From contig NZ_QBKN01000025.1 of NCBI RefSeq assembly GCF_003054175.1, positions 18,890 to 82,889 on the forward strand: 64,000 nucleotides of DNA, written 5' to 3'. Positions within the stretch are counted from its first letter, which is position 1, and every line of letters starts with the position of its first letter. Below the pieces are notes generated by a model that made no database searches, was not told the DNA's origin, and saw only the letters and a program-made list of their open reading frames with translations. The translations under genes and the position numbers were made by a program. This stretch comes from Allosediminivita pacifica (GTDB lineage Bacteria > Pseudomonadota > Alphaproteobacteria > Rhodobacterales > Rhodobacteraceae). Below, piece by piece: positions 25,746 through 34,937 of the stretch.

Positions 25746-27058
25746 CAGTAGACGTCGCCGTAGCGGGCGCACTTGGCGGCGTTGTCGAGCCCTTCGAGCT
25801 GCGCCATCTCGCCGGTCTTGTGCGCAAGGTAGAGCGCGACGAACTCCTCGCCGAACCAGTCGCGCACGGCGTCAGAGCCGCCGAAAGCCTCCAGCGCCTC
25901 GGGCAGCGAGGTGGGAAGGCGGCGGAACCCCTTGGCGGCCAGCTCGTCAGGGGCGAGCAGCGAGAGGTCCTCCTGCGCCGGGGCGGGCGGCTCCACCTTG
26001 TCGCGGACGCCCTGCGTGCCGGCAAAGACCAGTGCAGCCAGCGCCAGATGCGGGCTCGCGGCCGCATCGGCGGCGCGCAGCTCGAAGTTGAACTGGCGCG
26101 CGATGCCCTCGGGGTCCTTGGACGTGACCGGGCAGATCCGGACCGAGGCCTCGCGATCGCGGAACCCGAGGTTGTTGAAAGCCGCGCTCCAGCGATGCGG
26201 CGTCAGCCGAAGGTAACTGACCTCGGAGGGGGCGAGGATGGCGAGGATCTGGTCGAGGTACTTGAGGATGCCCCCGATGAAATGGCGGGTGAGCCCGCTC
26301 ATGCCATGAGGATCTGCGGCGTCGTGGGTCAGCGGCGCCTCGGTATCGTCGAGAAAGCTGAAATGGATGTGCAGCCCGTTGCCCACGCTCTCGGGATCGA
26401 GGATCGGGGCAAAGCTCGGGGTCAGGCCGAAGCGCCCCAGGACATCGTGCGTCAGCAGCCGCAGGATCGCGGCGTTGTCGGCCGAGCGGAGGCCGCGGGC
26501 GGGCTTGTTGGTCACCTCGTACTGGCCGGGCCCATATTCCTTCATGAAGGTGTCGGGCATGCACCCTGCCCCTTCGAGCGCATCGAGATAGGCCTCGGCC
26601 CAGTCCTGACCGTCGCGAAAACCCTTGAAACCATAGGCATCGCCCGGACGCGGAGCCTGACCGCGCAGCTGGAACTCGTGCTCGAAGGCCGACAGGACCG
26701 TGGCGCCGGTCAGCGCGTGGAATTCCTGCAGCGCACGGCGGGCCAGCGATCGGGTGCAGAAGGGCCATGGCTCGCCCTCGAGCGACTGGATGTCGCCCAG
26801 CGCGAAGTCGAGCCGCCGCCCTTCTTCCAGCACGAAGCGCGTGTCCTCGTCGGGCACGAGCACGAGATCCCCGAACGAGCCGAATGGGCTTTCCGAGATG
26901 CTGTCGAAGCAGGTGATCTGCACGTTCGTCGGCGTCCAGCCGACACCGCGGCGTGACCGCTTGTCCCACTCGCTTTCGGGGAAGGACTTTCCGCGGATCA
27001 GGCCCGCGACATCCGAAGTCCCCACGAAGACCAGCCTGTTGCGCGTGTCCGTCATCAT
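25745..27058 (-). CDS. Glutamine-synthetase family ligase
   Basis: From the ATGATG pair at 27058/27055 the product is about 437 aa and overlaps rpiR by four bases. Glutamine-synthetase catalytic-domain motifs are present: EHEFQL (ExE metal site), GPGQYEVTNKPA, GNGLHIHFSF (GxHxH) and RLTPHRWSAAFNNLGFRDREASVRI. The N-terminal beta-grasp part is short and diverged (ITCFDSISESPFGSFGDLVLVPD). Such divergent members often make gamma-glutamyl amides of amines (polyamines, ethanolamine, methylamine, anilines) and not glutamine. Together with the amidases and the importer it may trap an imported amine or amide on glutamate. Substrate unproven. Confidence 0.88.
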   Translation of the reverse strand: MMTDTRNRLVFVGTSDVAGLIRGKSFPESEWDKRSRRGVGWTPTNVQITCFDSISESPFGSFGDLVLVPDEDTRFVLEEGRRLDFALGDIQSLEGEPWPFCTRSLARRALQEFHALTGATVLSAFEHEFQLRGQAPRPGDAYGFKGFRDGQDWAEAYLDALEGAGCMPDTFMKEYGPGQYEVTNKPARGLRSADNAAILRLLTHDVLGRFGLTPSFAPILDPESVGNGLHIHFSFLDDTEAPLTHDAADPHGMSGLTRHFIGGILKYLDQILAILAPSEVSYLRLTPHRWSAAFNNLGFRDREASVRICPVTSKDPEGIARQFNFELRAADAAASPHLALAALVFAGTQGVRDKVEPPAPAQEDLSLLAPDELAAKGFRRLPTSLPEALEAFGGSDAVRDWFGEEFVALYLAHKTGEMAQLEGLDNAAKCARYGDVY

Positions 27059-27900
27059 TCCATTCCCGCCGCGGGTTCGTCCCGCAGCTTGTCCCAGTCC
27101 GAGATTCTCTGCTTGGTGGCGTCCCAGTCCCGTTCGGCCATCGCGACCAGCATCGCCTCGATGAGCACAAAGGCTGGTACGTAGCTGTCCCAGACCGTGC
27201 CCGAATTGATCGGCACCGAGACCAGCTCGGTTGCGCCTTTTGCCGCCGGGCTGATCCACTTGTCGGTGATGACCACGGTCTGGGCCTTGCGCCCCCGCGC
27301 CTGCGCGGCGAAACGGGCCAGGTTCGCCTGGTAGCGGCGGAAGTCGATGATCAGAAGGATGTCACGCGACCGCATCCGAAGAAGGTATTCGGGCCAGAGT
27401 TCGGGGTCGGAGGGCACGTGCGAGACGTCGGCACGGATCTGGCGCAGATGGCGCACGAAGAAATCCGCGATCGTGTCGCTCATGCGCCCGCCGATCATGA
27501 AGATGCGCCGCTTTGGGTCGGTCATCAGATCGCAGAGCCTGTCAAACTGGCTTTCGGTGACCCGTTCGGCCACTTCCTTGTTGAGCGCGTCGATGCGGCG
27601 GAAATAGGCGGCAGGCAGCGTCGTGCTGTCGATCTGCAGATCGTTGCGCAGGTCGATGGGCGAATGCTGGCCTTCCTTCAGCTCCTGCACGAGCCGTTGC
27701 TGGAATTCCTGAAAACCGGCGCAGCCGAGCTTGGCCACGAAGCGCGAGATCGACGGCGCCGAAATGTGCGCCCGCTTGGACAGCTCCTGGATCGTTTCCA
27801 GCCCCGCAAAGGGGTAGTCGGCCAGCAGCACCGATGTCAGCTGACGCTCGGCCGGCGTGAACTGGTCCGACATCTCTTCCAGCTTTTGGCGGATTTGCAT
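27055..27900 (-). CDS. MurR/RpiR family regulator with SIS domain
   Basis: The 281-aa protein has an N-terminal RpiR helix-turn-helix (FTPAERQLTSVLLADYPFAGLETIQELSKRAHISAPSISRFVAKLG, residues 14-60) and a C-terminal sugar-isomerase (SIS) domain starting near IFMIGGRMSDTIADFF. It is the first gene of the ten-gene leftward operon and overlaps the glutamine-synthetase-like gene. An AT-rich palindrome 44-54 bases upstream of its start could be its operator. SIS domains usually bind phosphosugars, which is odd for an amide pathway; RpiR proteins in alphaproteobacterial catabolic clusters are nevertheless common. Confidence 0.92.
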   Translation of the reverse strand: MQIRQKLEEMSDQFTPAERQLTSVLLADYPFAGLETIQELSKRAHISAPSISRFVAKLGCAGFQEFQQRLVQELKEGQHSPIDLRNDLQIDSTTLPAAYFRRIDALNKEVAERVTESQFDRLCDLMTDPKRRIFMIGGRMSDTIADFFVRHLRQIRADVSHVPSDPELWPEYLLRMRSRDILLIIDFRRYQANLARFAAQARGRKAQTVVITDKWISPAAKGATELVSVPINSGTVWDSYVPAFVLIEAMLVAMAERDWDATKQRISDWDKLRDEPAAGME

Positions 27901-27943
27901 CGAGCCCCCATGCGTTCGGAACGTCGTGTAAGCATTGGGGCTT

Positions 27944-27954
27944 TGAAATTTTCA
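27944..27954 (-). promoter_or_regulatory. Candidate RpiR operator
   Basis: TGAAATTTTCA, a TGAAA-T-TTTCA palindrome, 44 bp upstream of rpiR. Form and place fit an RpiR-type autoregulatory site, but an 11-bp AT-rich palindrome can arise by chance. Confidence 0.35.
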
Positions 27955-28132
27955 TGTCAAACGCAAACGTTCGACCTATATTGATGAAAGTCTTGCGGCT
28001 CAATTTTTCGGCACCCGCTCATACCAGGGCCCTCATGCCGGGCAGAAGGAAACGCACCGAGATGCGATCCTGGCTGAATCCGGCGAGATTGCGGCCTCCC
28101 CGTCACCACTTGGCTTGGTATCGTCCCCCGGC

Positions 28133-28845
28133 TCAGTGCCCCGTGCCGCGGCAAACCACGCCGACCGTGGCCACAATGACCCGCAGGTCCGTCCAGAGCG
28201 AAAGCTCCCTGTTGTACTGGGTATCGAAGCGGGCGCGCTCCGCGAATTCGCTCTCGTTGCGCGAAGAGACCTGCCAGAGCCCGTGATGCCGGGCTTCAGC
28301 GCATAGTAGTCGCGCCCCGGGTAGAGGACACGCTGTTCGTTCAGCATCGGACGCGGCCCGACGAGGCTCATTTCACCGCAGACCACGTTCCAGAGCTGCG
28401 GCAGCTCGTCGAGCGAGGTCTTGCGGAGCAGTTGGCCTACAGGGGTGACGCGGGGATCATTTCTTAGCTTCTGCGTGGCGTCCCACTCGGCACGGGCGCG
28501 CGGGCTCTCAGCCAGATGCGCTTCAAGCATGGCCTCGGCCCCGGGTACCATAGAGCGCAGCTTCCACATGCGATAGAGACGACCGTGCCGCCCGACCCGC
28601 ATCTGGCTGTAGAAAGCCCCGCCACCGTCGTGCGCCACTGCAACAGCCAGGGGCAAGACAACCATGATAATCGGCAGGGCGGCAATCAGGATCAAAGCGA
28701 TCTCGAGCGCGCGCTTCCCGTAACGGCGATAGAGGCCGCGGGGCCTCCCTTCGACCGGATGGACCCGAATTTCCTCGAAGTTCGGAAGCGCGCTTTCACC
28801 GCCCTTGGCCGGCTCGAAATTCTCGTCCAGTTCGACAAAAGGCAT
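28133..28845 (-). pseudogene. EPS sugar transferase (undecaprenyl-phosphate glycosylphosphotransferase), frameshifted near 28280
   Basis: The protein would start polysaccharide repeat-unit assembly by moving a sugar phosphate to undecaprenyl phosphate at the inner membrane. One N-terminal hydrophobic segment (ALEIALILIAALPIIMVVLPLAVAVA) is followed by the bacterial sugar-transferase core: MRVGRHGRLYRMWKLRSM, RVTPVGQLLRKTSLDELPQL, CGEMSLVGPRPML and ALKPGITG. Just there, at 28277-28282, the frame changes; in the other frame the expected end LWQVSSRNESEFAERAR... RELSLWTDLRVIV...GTGH follows and stops at 28133-28135. Adding one base (GGCTC to GGCCTC or similar) restores about 237 aa. As read, the product would carry about 70 wrong C-terminal residues. 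Either a disabled gene or a sequencing error in a C run. Confidence 0.85.
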
Positions 28846-29221
28846 TTAGAGATCCCATACTTGAAAACATCGGACCCTACCGCACATGGGAATCGGGCGC
28901 GCGTCAGGGGGCATCGAAGCGACACATAAACGCCGATTTTATGCCACTTTCATGGACTACCATTAAAAATTCTCAACGCAAAGTGGAGTGCGCAAAAAAT
29001 CTGCCGCCCAGCCCCGCGATAGCAATACCTCTCGTAATTCGAAACAAACCACGGAGCATTTGGTCAATTGCCGAAGTAATAGCAACAAACCCCAGTCGAG
29101 CCGGAAGCCTCGACGCGCCGAACATCAAAGAAGTCGCATACTGGCTAGATACCCGACCCACCGATTAGAGACCAAAATGTGTTTTCAAACAGGCAAACAA
29201 GCTTAGCCGCGTCTTCCGCGG
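28846..29221. other. AT-richer intergenic stretch
   Basis: About 375 bases between the sugar transferase start and the acyltransferase stop, visibly lower in GC than its surroundings. A minus-strand frame at 28973-29161 has no ribosome site and no recognised product. It should hold the sugar-transferase promoter; the base composition hints at acquired or decayed DNA. Confidence 0.45.
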
Positions 29222-30205
29222 TCATTTTGAGGCCAGGGCCGTCCGTCTGAACCCGCCCAGCGCAACCTTCACGTCGAACAACCCTGCCACGATGCGATGA
29301 TTGGCGCGCAGCTTCTGCAGCAGCACGCCCGCCGCAACAGCCGCGAGAAAGGTCAAGACATACCGCAAATGCACGCTGCCGATTCCATCCAGGATGTGCC
29401 GCCCGAAAAGGATCTCGACCGGGAAATGACAGACATAGAAGACGATTGAGTTCCGCCCGACCCATTCGATCGGCCGTGTCGGCGCAACAGGCGCGTAGTG
29501 CCGTGAGATATGTGTCACGAAGAGGATTAGCCCGATAGGCGCCCAGGCGAACAGTAGCTCGTACTTGATCGGGTGATCGAAGGCCGAAATGAACGATCCC
29601 ACGAGGCAGAGCGCCAGCGCAACCAGCGCCACGGGCCGCGTTACGTATCGCCCGAAAGACGAGGTGGTGTAGAGATGCCCCAGCGCAAAGAAGGTCAGCA
29701 GGTAGCAGAACCGATCGATCCGCAGGAAGGATGGGGCGAATTGGCTCAGCACGATCGGCACCACAACCATCAGTAGCGTCGGCACCCGGAAACGGTCTGC
29801 CAGGGTCATAATGATGTAGTAGGCAAAGAGGAACCACAGGTACCAAAGCAGCGAGGGCGCGCTGATCGGCGTCTTGAGCACCGTGATCAGATCGAACCGC
29901 CCTTCGGCCACGTAGATGACCATGCTCCAGATCAGGAAGGGCCAGAATATGCCCGAGAACTTGCCGACGAAGTTGTCTCGCAGGTTCTTCTTCAGGGAGC
30001 GCTGCAGAAGCACGCCCGACAGGAACATCAGGAAAGGCATCCTGTAAGGATCGAACAAGAGGTTGAAGGTCCTGAACGGCTCGGGCCGGTCCCCCACCCC
30101 TAGTTCGAGGGCCGCCTCGGTATGCACGAGAAGGACGAGGATGATGCAGATGCCCCGGGCGAAATCCATCCAATGGAACCGGGTGCCTGATCCGGATTGT
30201 GACAA
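29222..30205 (-). CDS. Membrane acyltransferase, acyltransferase_3 family
   Basis: Integral membrane O-acyltransferase of 327 aa with about ten hydrophobic segments. Hallmarks: the first helix FHWMDFARGICIILVLLVHTE with the conserved catalytic histidine, RMPFLMFLSGVLLQRSLKK and WYLWFLFAYYIIM. Such proteins (OafA/ExoZ/WcaF-like) add acetyl or other acyl groups to extracellular polysaccharide. It lies in the EPS locus, downstream of a glycosyltransferase gene in the same direction. Confidence 0.9.
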   Translation of the reverse strand: MSQSGSGTRFHWMDFARGICIILVLLVHTEAALELGVGDRPEPFRTFNLLFDPYRMPFLMFLSGVLLQRSLKKNLRDNFVGKFSGIFWPFLIWSMVIYVAEGRFDLITVLKTPISAPSLLWYLWFLFAYYIIMTLADRFRVPTLLMVVVPIVLSQFAPSFLRIDRFCYLLTFFALGHLYTTSSFGRYVTRPVALVALALCLVGSFISAFDHPIKYELLFAWAPIGLILFVTHISRHYAPVAPTRPIEWVGRNSIVFYVCHFPVEILFGRHILDGIGSVHLRYVLTFLAAVAAGVLLQKLRANHRIVAGLFDVKVALGGFRRTALASK

Positions 30206-30256
30206 CAGGGGTCCTCTCGGAGTTTGGGGATGACAGTTCGCGTCCGAAAACGCCGG

Positions 30257-31210
30257 TCAGTAGGCCTCGAGCCAATTCTTACGATCGGCCCAGATGTCGC
30301 GCCATTTCTGGGCCGATCCTCTTTTCCTGCGGATGAGCAAAGCCGCTAGATTTAGAATTAAGGCGCGCCCGCCGCCCCAAAGAATCAACGTGGCGCGTCC
30401 AAAGGGAACCTGCCAAGCCGGCCAATGATCCTCCATGAGCGTCAAACGCGCCTTCGCGAGGTAAATCTGCTTTCGTGCAGGAGAATGAGAAGTGGAAGCT
30501 CCTGCCAAGTGCATGATCTCGGCATCGGGCGTGATCATCGGACGGTAGCCCAGCGCCTGCGCCCGCAGGCAGAGATCGGCCTCTTCCCCGTACATGAAGT
30601 ACCGCAGATCGAAGCCGCCCAGCTCGTCCCAGAGCGCACGACGGATCATGAAGAAAGAGCCTTGGACCACGTCGACTTCGCGAACCGTGTCGCGCTGCCA
30701 ATTCCCCATCCCTTCGGAATTGAAAAAATCACTATTGGAGAATATGAATTGTAGACCGGTCGCCTTGCAGACCGAGGACCATGGCGTGATGCGCATCCAG
30801 CACGAGGCCATGTTCAGCGATCCGTCGGGAAACACGGTGCGCCCACCGGTGATCCCGGCCTCGGGGTGGGCCTTGGAAAACCGCATGAGGTTGTCCACAG
30901 CGCCTTCGTGGCATTCCGTGTCGGGATTGAGCAGCAGCAGCCACTCGGTGGTCGCGGTGGCCGCCACGATGTTATTGGCCTTTGCAAAACCGACATTCTC
31001 GTCCGAGGCGATCAGCTCGACCTGCGGAAAGGCCGCGGCGATGGCCTCGGCAGATCCGTCGGACGACGCGTTCTCGTAGACCACGGTATGAAACCGGGTC
31101 TCCTTCGTCGTGGCATAGAGCGTTTCGAGCGCCTTGAGGGTCAGATCACGCGTGTTGTAGCTGACCACGATGACCGTAAGGTCGGGTGACGCTGTCTCAG
31201 TGGAGGTCAA
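30257..31210 (-). CDS. Family 2 glycosyltransferase (rhamnosyltransferase-like)
   Basis: The 317-aa GT-A protein has DLTVIVVSYNTRDLTLKALETLY, ENASSDGSAEAI, ENVGFAKANN, the DxD-like LLLNPDTEC and GGFDLRYFMYGEEADLCLRA. The start is a TTG at 31210: AGGAGAACTTC precedes it at ideal spacing, no ATG exists before the catalytic core, and the codon overlaps the stop of the polymerase gene. It transfers a sugar to the growing repeat unit in the cytoplasm; donor and acceptor cannot be read from sequence. Confidence 0.9.
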   Translation of the reverse strand: MTSTETASPDLTVIVVSYNTRDLTLKALETLYATTKETRFHTVVYENASSDGSAEAIAAAFPQVELIASDENVGFAKANNIVAATATTEWLLLLNPDTECHEGAVDNLMRFSKAHPEAGITGGRTVFPDGSLNMASCWMRITPWSSVCKATGLQFIFSNSDFFNSEGMGNWQRDTVREVDVVQGSFFMIRRALWDELGGFDLRYFMYGEEADLCLRAQALGYRPMITPDAEIMHLAGASTSHSPARKQIYLAKARLTLMEDHWPAWQVPFGRATLILWGGGRALILNLAALLIRRKRGSAQKWRDIWADRKNWLEAY

Positions 31211-32577
31211 GAAGTTCTCCTGCTATATTGGGGCTCCCTGTCAGCGGCTTCAGCCGGCCGCCGGGCCGCCTCACCGCGCGTCACCGGCGCAAAACGTGTG
31301 TAGCGCAGGCGGGATCGGCCCTGATGGGACGCGGCCTCCGCCCCGTCCGCATCGGACGGCGCCGCGGGCATGGCACCGATCATCCAGAAACCAGCCCCGA
31401 AAATCAGCATGAAGAGCAGCTGGATCTCGCCCCAGATAGCGACAGTCGAGGCACTCATGCACAAGCCGATCAGCGACATCGTCCAGGCCAGCCGCAGGCG
31501 ATCGGTTTCCTCGTCGCCCTGCCCCGTGTTCCGGTTGACCGCGAAGAACGCATAAATGATCGATGCCGCGAAGAGGAAGAGCGCGGGCAATCCGTGGACC
31601 ATGGCCATGAGCAGCCAGTGATTGTCGACGCTGGAAGAAATCATCCAGTGAGGACGAGGCCAGTAGTTTTCGCCATTTCCAAAAATCGGCGTCCGCATAA
31701 CCTGCTGGGTTCCGTATTCCCAGATGAGGGTCCGGTAATAGGCTGTCTGGGAGTTGAACGCGAGACGCCCGCTGATGGCCACGAATGCGCTCCTCGTCGA
31801 AGCAAGTTCCAGGACCGAATAAAGGAGGGCGCCAGATATCAGCAGGATTTTCCAAGCCGGCCCGAAAATCCCGGCAATGCGATGCCCCACGAAGATCAGA
31901 AACTGCAGCAGGATCGACAGGACGGCGCCACTGGAAACGGACAGGAAACACGCGACCCCAATGAGCCCCGCTCCGATGGTCCGTGCTGCCGCCGAAAGAT
32001 GTCCTCGCAGGCCGATGAAGAATGGCACGAGGATCAGAGCACTCATCAGGCCATAGTGAATGGGGTGAACGAACACGAACTGTGCACGATACAGCCCCAG
32101 TCTGGGCTCGTTGTCGTTGGGCGCAAAGCTGTCGAAAGGGGTGAAATCGGTGATGATCCGCAAGATTATCGGATTGTCACTCAGCGCTTCATAGAGCGCG
32201 AAGGGCACGCTGACCATCGACGCGAGAGCCAGGAACCGGATCAGTGCCAGGAAATCATCGCGATTCAGCACAAGCAGCCGGCCGGCAAAATAGCCACCGA
32301 GCGACAGCAACGCCTGCTGACCGGTCCAGGCGACGAACCGCTCGGGATTGTTGAGAAAGATCGTCAGGGCCTGCCAGAACATGCAAAGTAGGAACAGAAG
32401 ATCGGGTAACCTCCAGGAGACCACCCCTGCAAAAAATCGCTGCACGAGCAGCGGGACAAGACAGATCATGACAGCCAAGGAAGGTGTCATTCTGAACCCC
32501 AGAAACTCGAAAGAGAGGGGCATCAGAAGTGCGACAATGATGATGCGGACAAGCGTTCTGCGCGATCGGTGCGACAT
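31207..32577 (-). CDS. O-antigen-ligase/EPS-polymerase-like membrane protein
   Basis: Membrane protein of about 456 aa from ATG 32577, or 476 aa from a GTG at 32637. About eleven hydrophobic segments, starting IIIVALLMPLSFEFLGFRM. A large periplasmic loop between segments near the middle contains FGNGENYWPRPHWMISSSVDNHWLLMAM, the Wzy_C-type loop with the conserved SVDNHWL stretch. It would polymerise or ligate lipid-linked repeat units at the periplasmic face. I prefer the ATG because it places basic residues directly before the first helix; it has GAGG 8 bases upstream. The GT2 gene follows with a 4-base overlap. Confidence 0.88.
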   Translation of the reverse strand: MSHRSRRTLVRIIIVALLMPLSFEFLGFRMTPSLAVMICLVPLLVQRFFAGVVSWRLPDLLFLLCMFWQALTIFLNNPERFVAWTGQQALLSLGGYFAGRLLVLNRDDFLALIRFLALASMVSVPFALYEALSDNPIILRIITDFTPFDSFAPNDNEPRLGLYRAQFVFVHPIHYGLMSALILVPFFIGLRGHLSAAARTIGAGLIGVACFLSVSSGAVLSILLQFLIFVGHRIAGIFGPAWKILLISGALLYSVLELASTRSAFVAISGRLAFNSQTAYYRTLIWEYGTQQVMRTPIFGNGENYWPRPHWMISSSVDNHWLLMAMVHGLPALFLFAASIIYAFFAVNRNTGQGDEETDRLRLAWTMSLIGLCMSASTVAIWGEIQLLFMLIFGAGFWMIGAMPAAPSDADGAEAASHQGRSRLRYTRFAPVTRGEAARRPAEAADREPQYSRRTS

Positions 32578-33034
32578 ACCCGCCTCGGTTGCCACTCTCA
32601 ACGGCACGCGGACACCCTCGCTCGCAGATCCACTCACCGGGGTGCCTCACTAGCGATTGCGCACATCGCACTCGCGCTAAGCGCTGACCGCCCCAGCCGA
32701 TGACGCGGGCCCAGCAGCGCGTTGAAAAATGCCCCTGCCGGAGCACATGCACCCGCCCGGATACCGCGGCCGTCCGACGTCGGGCATTTGCGGGTGATGG
32801 AGAGTGCCAGTGACTTCAGCTCGCACAATCCAGACCAAGTTCGGCGCCACAGGAAACGGGCGCCTTGCCGCAGGCGGGCGCTTGGGAACAGGCAGGTGGC
32901 AACGCCCTTGCCGCGCGAAGTTCGAGGGAAGGGGCCGCTTGACGGGGTCGATTCTGCGCCTTTGGGTGCAGCCACCGCTACCGAAGAACGGACTTTGCTC
33001 CCCACGAAGGGCCGCGGGCGCGACAAAAACTCCA
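32578..33034. other. Intergenic, no gene recognised
   Basis: About 450 bases between the polymerase start and the beta-helix stop, both on the minus strand. Several arginine-rich open frames on both strands look like shadows of high-GC DNA. It should carry the promoter of the polymerase-GT2-acyltransferase group. Confidence 0.45.
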
Positions 33035-34330
33035 TCAGTCCGCCCCCTGCCCCTGCAGCATCTGCGATCCGATATCGTGACCGCCAAGCGGCCCGTCCGA
33101 GAGATACTGAAAGTTCTCAAGATCAAGCGGGTCGCCAGCCAGGGCGTTGTAGAACACGCGGCCGTAAAAGCCCGGCTCCATCCGATGCTCGGCCTGAATC
33201 CTGTAGTTGTCGCGTACCGTCCAATCCGGCCCCGAAGGCTTCGGGAAATCGTAGGCCACGTTACGCTCGATCAGCACATTCATGCTCCGCTCCGCGACAC
33301 CGATCCTGGGCGAGGCCCAGACGTCATCAAAGGCTTCAGCCTCCGATCCCTTGTTCCGAATCAAAGTATTGTTGCGAATAACGAGGCCGTCGGATTCGCC
33401 GATACTGATTCCATGGAGGTGAGCATTGATGATCACGTTCCCCTCGATGAGGAAATCCCGAAAAAACAGCTCGTGACCCGCCTTCCCACGGTCGACCCAT
33501 TCATTTCGGAAGAAGATCGTCTGCGTCCAATACCCGTGGCCCGAGTTGAAGATATTGTTGCGGATTGTGACACGCTCGGACGGCGAAGTGGTACGGGTCG
33601 ACCAGAGCTGGATCATGTCCGAATGATCGCCCGATGCGAGCGAGCGTCCGAAGCTGTGGAACGTGTTACCTTCGACCAGTACGTCCCGGACCTGGGCAAA
33701 GTTGATCCCGTCCTTGCGCATGCTGTGAAAGTTGTTGCCCACGACACGAATATCGCTGGATTCCTTGATCGAAAGTCCGACGAAGAACCCACGAATCTCG
33801 CTGTTCTCGACCGTCAGGCCCTGAACATCCTCCGCAACCAGTGCCTTGCCACCCGCAAAGCCCGAATCCGGCGCGCCACGGCCCCTGACGATGTCACCGT
33901 CAAAGACGACCCCCTCGAAGGCGATGTTGCGGCTGTCGTAGATCCGGAACGGCGCCACCCAGATTTCGTCCTGCTCCCCGTCGAAACGGTAGTCGAGCAC
34001 GACGTTCTCGAAGGTGATGTCCGCCCCTTCCTTGATCGTCAGCCCGGTCAGGTGCGGAGGCTTCGAAGGGTCGGCGGCCACGAGATGCACAGGCCCGGTC
34101 CCGCCGAGGATCACCAGCGGCGCATAGTCACCGGGCTGCAGGCGGATCAACCGCTCCGTGGTGCCCGAAGGCTCCGACTGGAGAAACGCGGAAATCTCTC
34201 GCGAAGACGAAACGGACTCACCCGCGATGCCCTGGTTCGCACTTGCAGACCCCGCCGTGATGACGGCCGGGAGGGCAAGGTATGCGGTGAGCATCGCCAC
34301 GAGGAAAAACTTGCGGATGGCCGCCTCCAA
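33035..34330 (-). CDS. Secreted right-handed parallel beta-helix protein
   Basis: The protein has about 431 aa if the TTG at 34330 is the start; ATG 34294 is the alternative but would remove the basic residues (AAIRK) of a good Sec signal ending GSASA. After it come repeated beta-helix rungs such as LTGLTIKEGADITFENVVLDY, VRDVLVEGNTFHSFG and RVTIRNNIFNSG, typical of polysaccharide lyases and C5-epimerases. The segment SGDHSDMIQLW through HLHGISIG is closely similar to part of the 1086-aa protein at 56190-59450. In an EPS locus it probably trims or modifies the polysaccharide in the periplasm. Catalytic residues not identified. Confidence 0.85.
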   Translation of the reverse strand: MEAAIRKFFLVAMLTAYLALPAVITAGSASANQGIAGESVSSSREISAFLQSEPSGTTERLIRLQPGDYAPLVILGGTGPVHLVAADPSKPPHLTGLTIKEGADITFENVVLDYRFDGEQDEIWVAPFRIYDSRNIAFEGVVFDGDIVRGRGAPDSGFAGGKALVAEDVQGLTVENSEIRGFFVGLSIKESSDIRVVGNNFHSMRKDGINFAQVRDVLVEGNTFHSFGRSLASGDHSDMIQLWSTRTTSPSERVTIRNNIFNSGHGYWTQTIFFRNEWVDRGKAGHELFFRDFLIEGNVIINAHLHGISIGESDGLVIRNNTLIRNKGSEAEAFDDVWASPRIGVAERSMNVLIERNVAYDFPKPSGPDWTVRDNYRIQAEHRMEPGFYGRVFYNALAGDPLDLENFQYLSDGPLGGHDIGSQMLQGQGAD

Positions 34331-34429
34331 ACTTGACCGGGACCGGGGATCCTGCAATGCGTTCGGGAAAATTGTCGCGTCTTCTTCGGACTGTAATCCG
34401 TGAGGTATTATAGCGAGGTTACCCAGCCG

Positions 34430-34936
34430 ATGCCAGATCAAGATTCCGCGCAGCCCAAGAAATGGCGCCGCCGCGGGCTCAACCGGCTCTCCGGCCTTCG
34501 CAATGTCCTGGTGTCGCTCCGGCGCGCCTACCTGACCCGTGTCTGGAAGATGGACATCCACCCGACGGCCCAGATGTCGCTGTCGGCGAAATCCGACCGG
34601 ACCTTCCCGATCGGCGTCCACGTGGCCGAATATTTCTATGTCGTCTTCGAGGCGCGCATCTTCCCCCACGACCGTACGCGCGGCTTCTACAAGCACACGC
34701 GGGTGGGCCGGAATTGCTTTATCGGCGGTCGCTCGATGATCCTTCCGGGGGTCGAGATCGGCGACAACAGCATCGTGGCCGCCGGATCGATCGTGACCAA
34801 GAATGTGCCGCCCAACAGCATCGCCGCGGGCAACCCCGCGCGGATCGTGCGCAGCGACATCGAGGTCGGCCCCTACGGCCGCTACCTGACCGCCGACGAG
34901 ACCGAAAGCCAGCTTTCCGCGGCTGGCATGACCTGA
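34430..34936 (+). CDS. Hexapeptide-repeat acyltransferase
   Basis: About 168 aa from ATG 34430 (178 aa from a GTG at 34400; neither has a strong ribosome site, GAGG lies 11 bases before the ATG). Left-handed beta-helix turns are clear: VGRNCFIGGRSMILPGVEIGDNSIVAAGSIVTKNVPPNSIAAGNPARIV. Similar proteins O-acetylate sugars from acetyl-CoA in the cytoplasm. It lies directly before an SGNH hydrolase gene with a one-base gap. Divergent from the beta-helix gene. Serine acetyltransferase is less likely, since the CysE N-terminal domain is missing. Confidence 0.87.
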   Translation: MPDQDSAQPKKWRRRGLNRLSGLRNVLVSLRRAYLTRVWKMDIHPTAQMSLSAKSDRTFPIGVHVAEYFYVVFEARIFPHDRTRGFYKHTRVGRNCFIGGRSMILPGVEIGDNSIVAAGSIVTKNVPPNSIAAGNPARIVRSDIEVGPYGRYLTADETESQLSAAGMT

Positions 34937-34937
34937 G

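Noticed and set aside
28973..29161. 62-codon minus-strand frame in an AT-rich gap
   Set aside because: No ribosome site, and I could not match it to any family; it might be a decayed fragment but the evidence is too thin.
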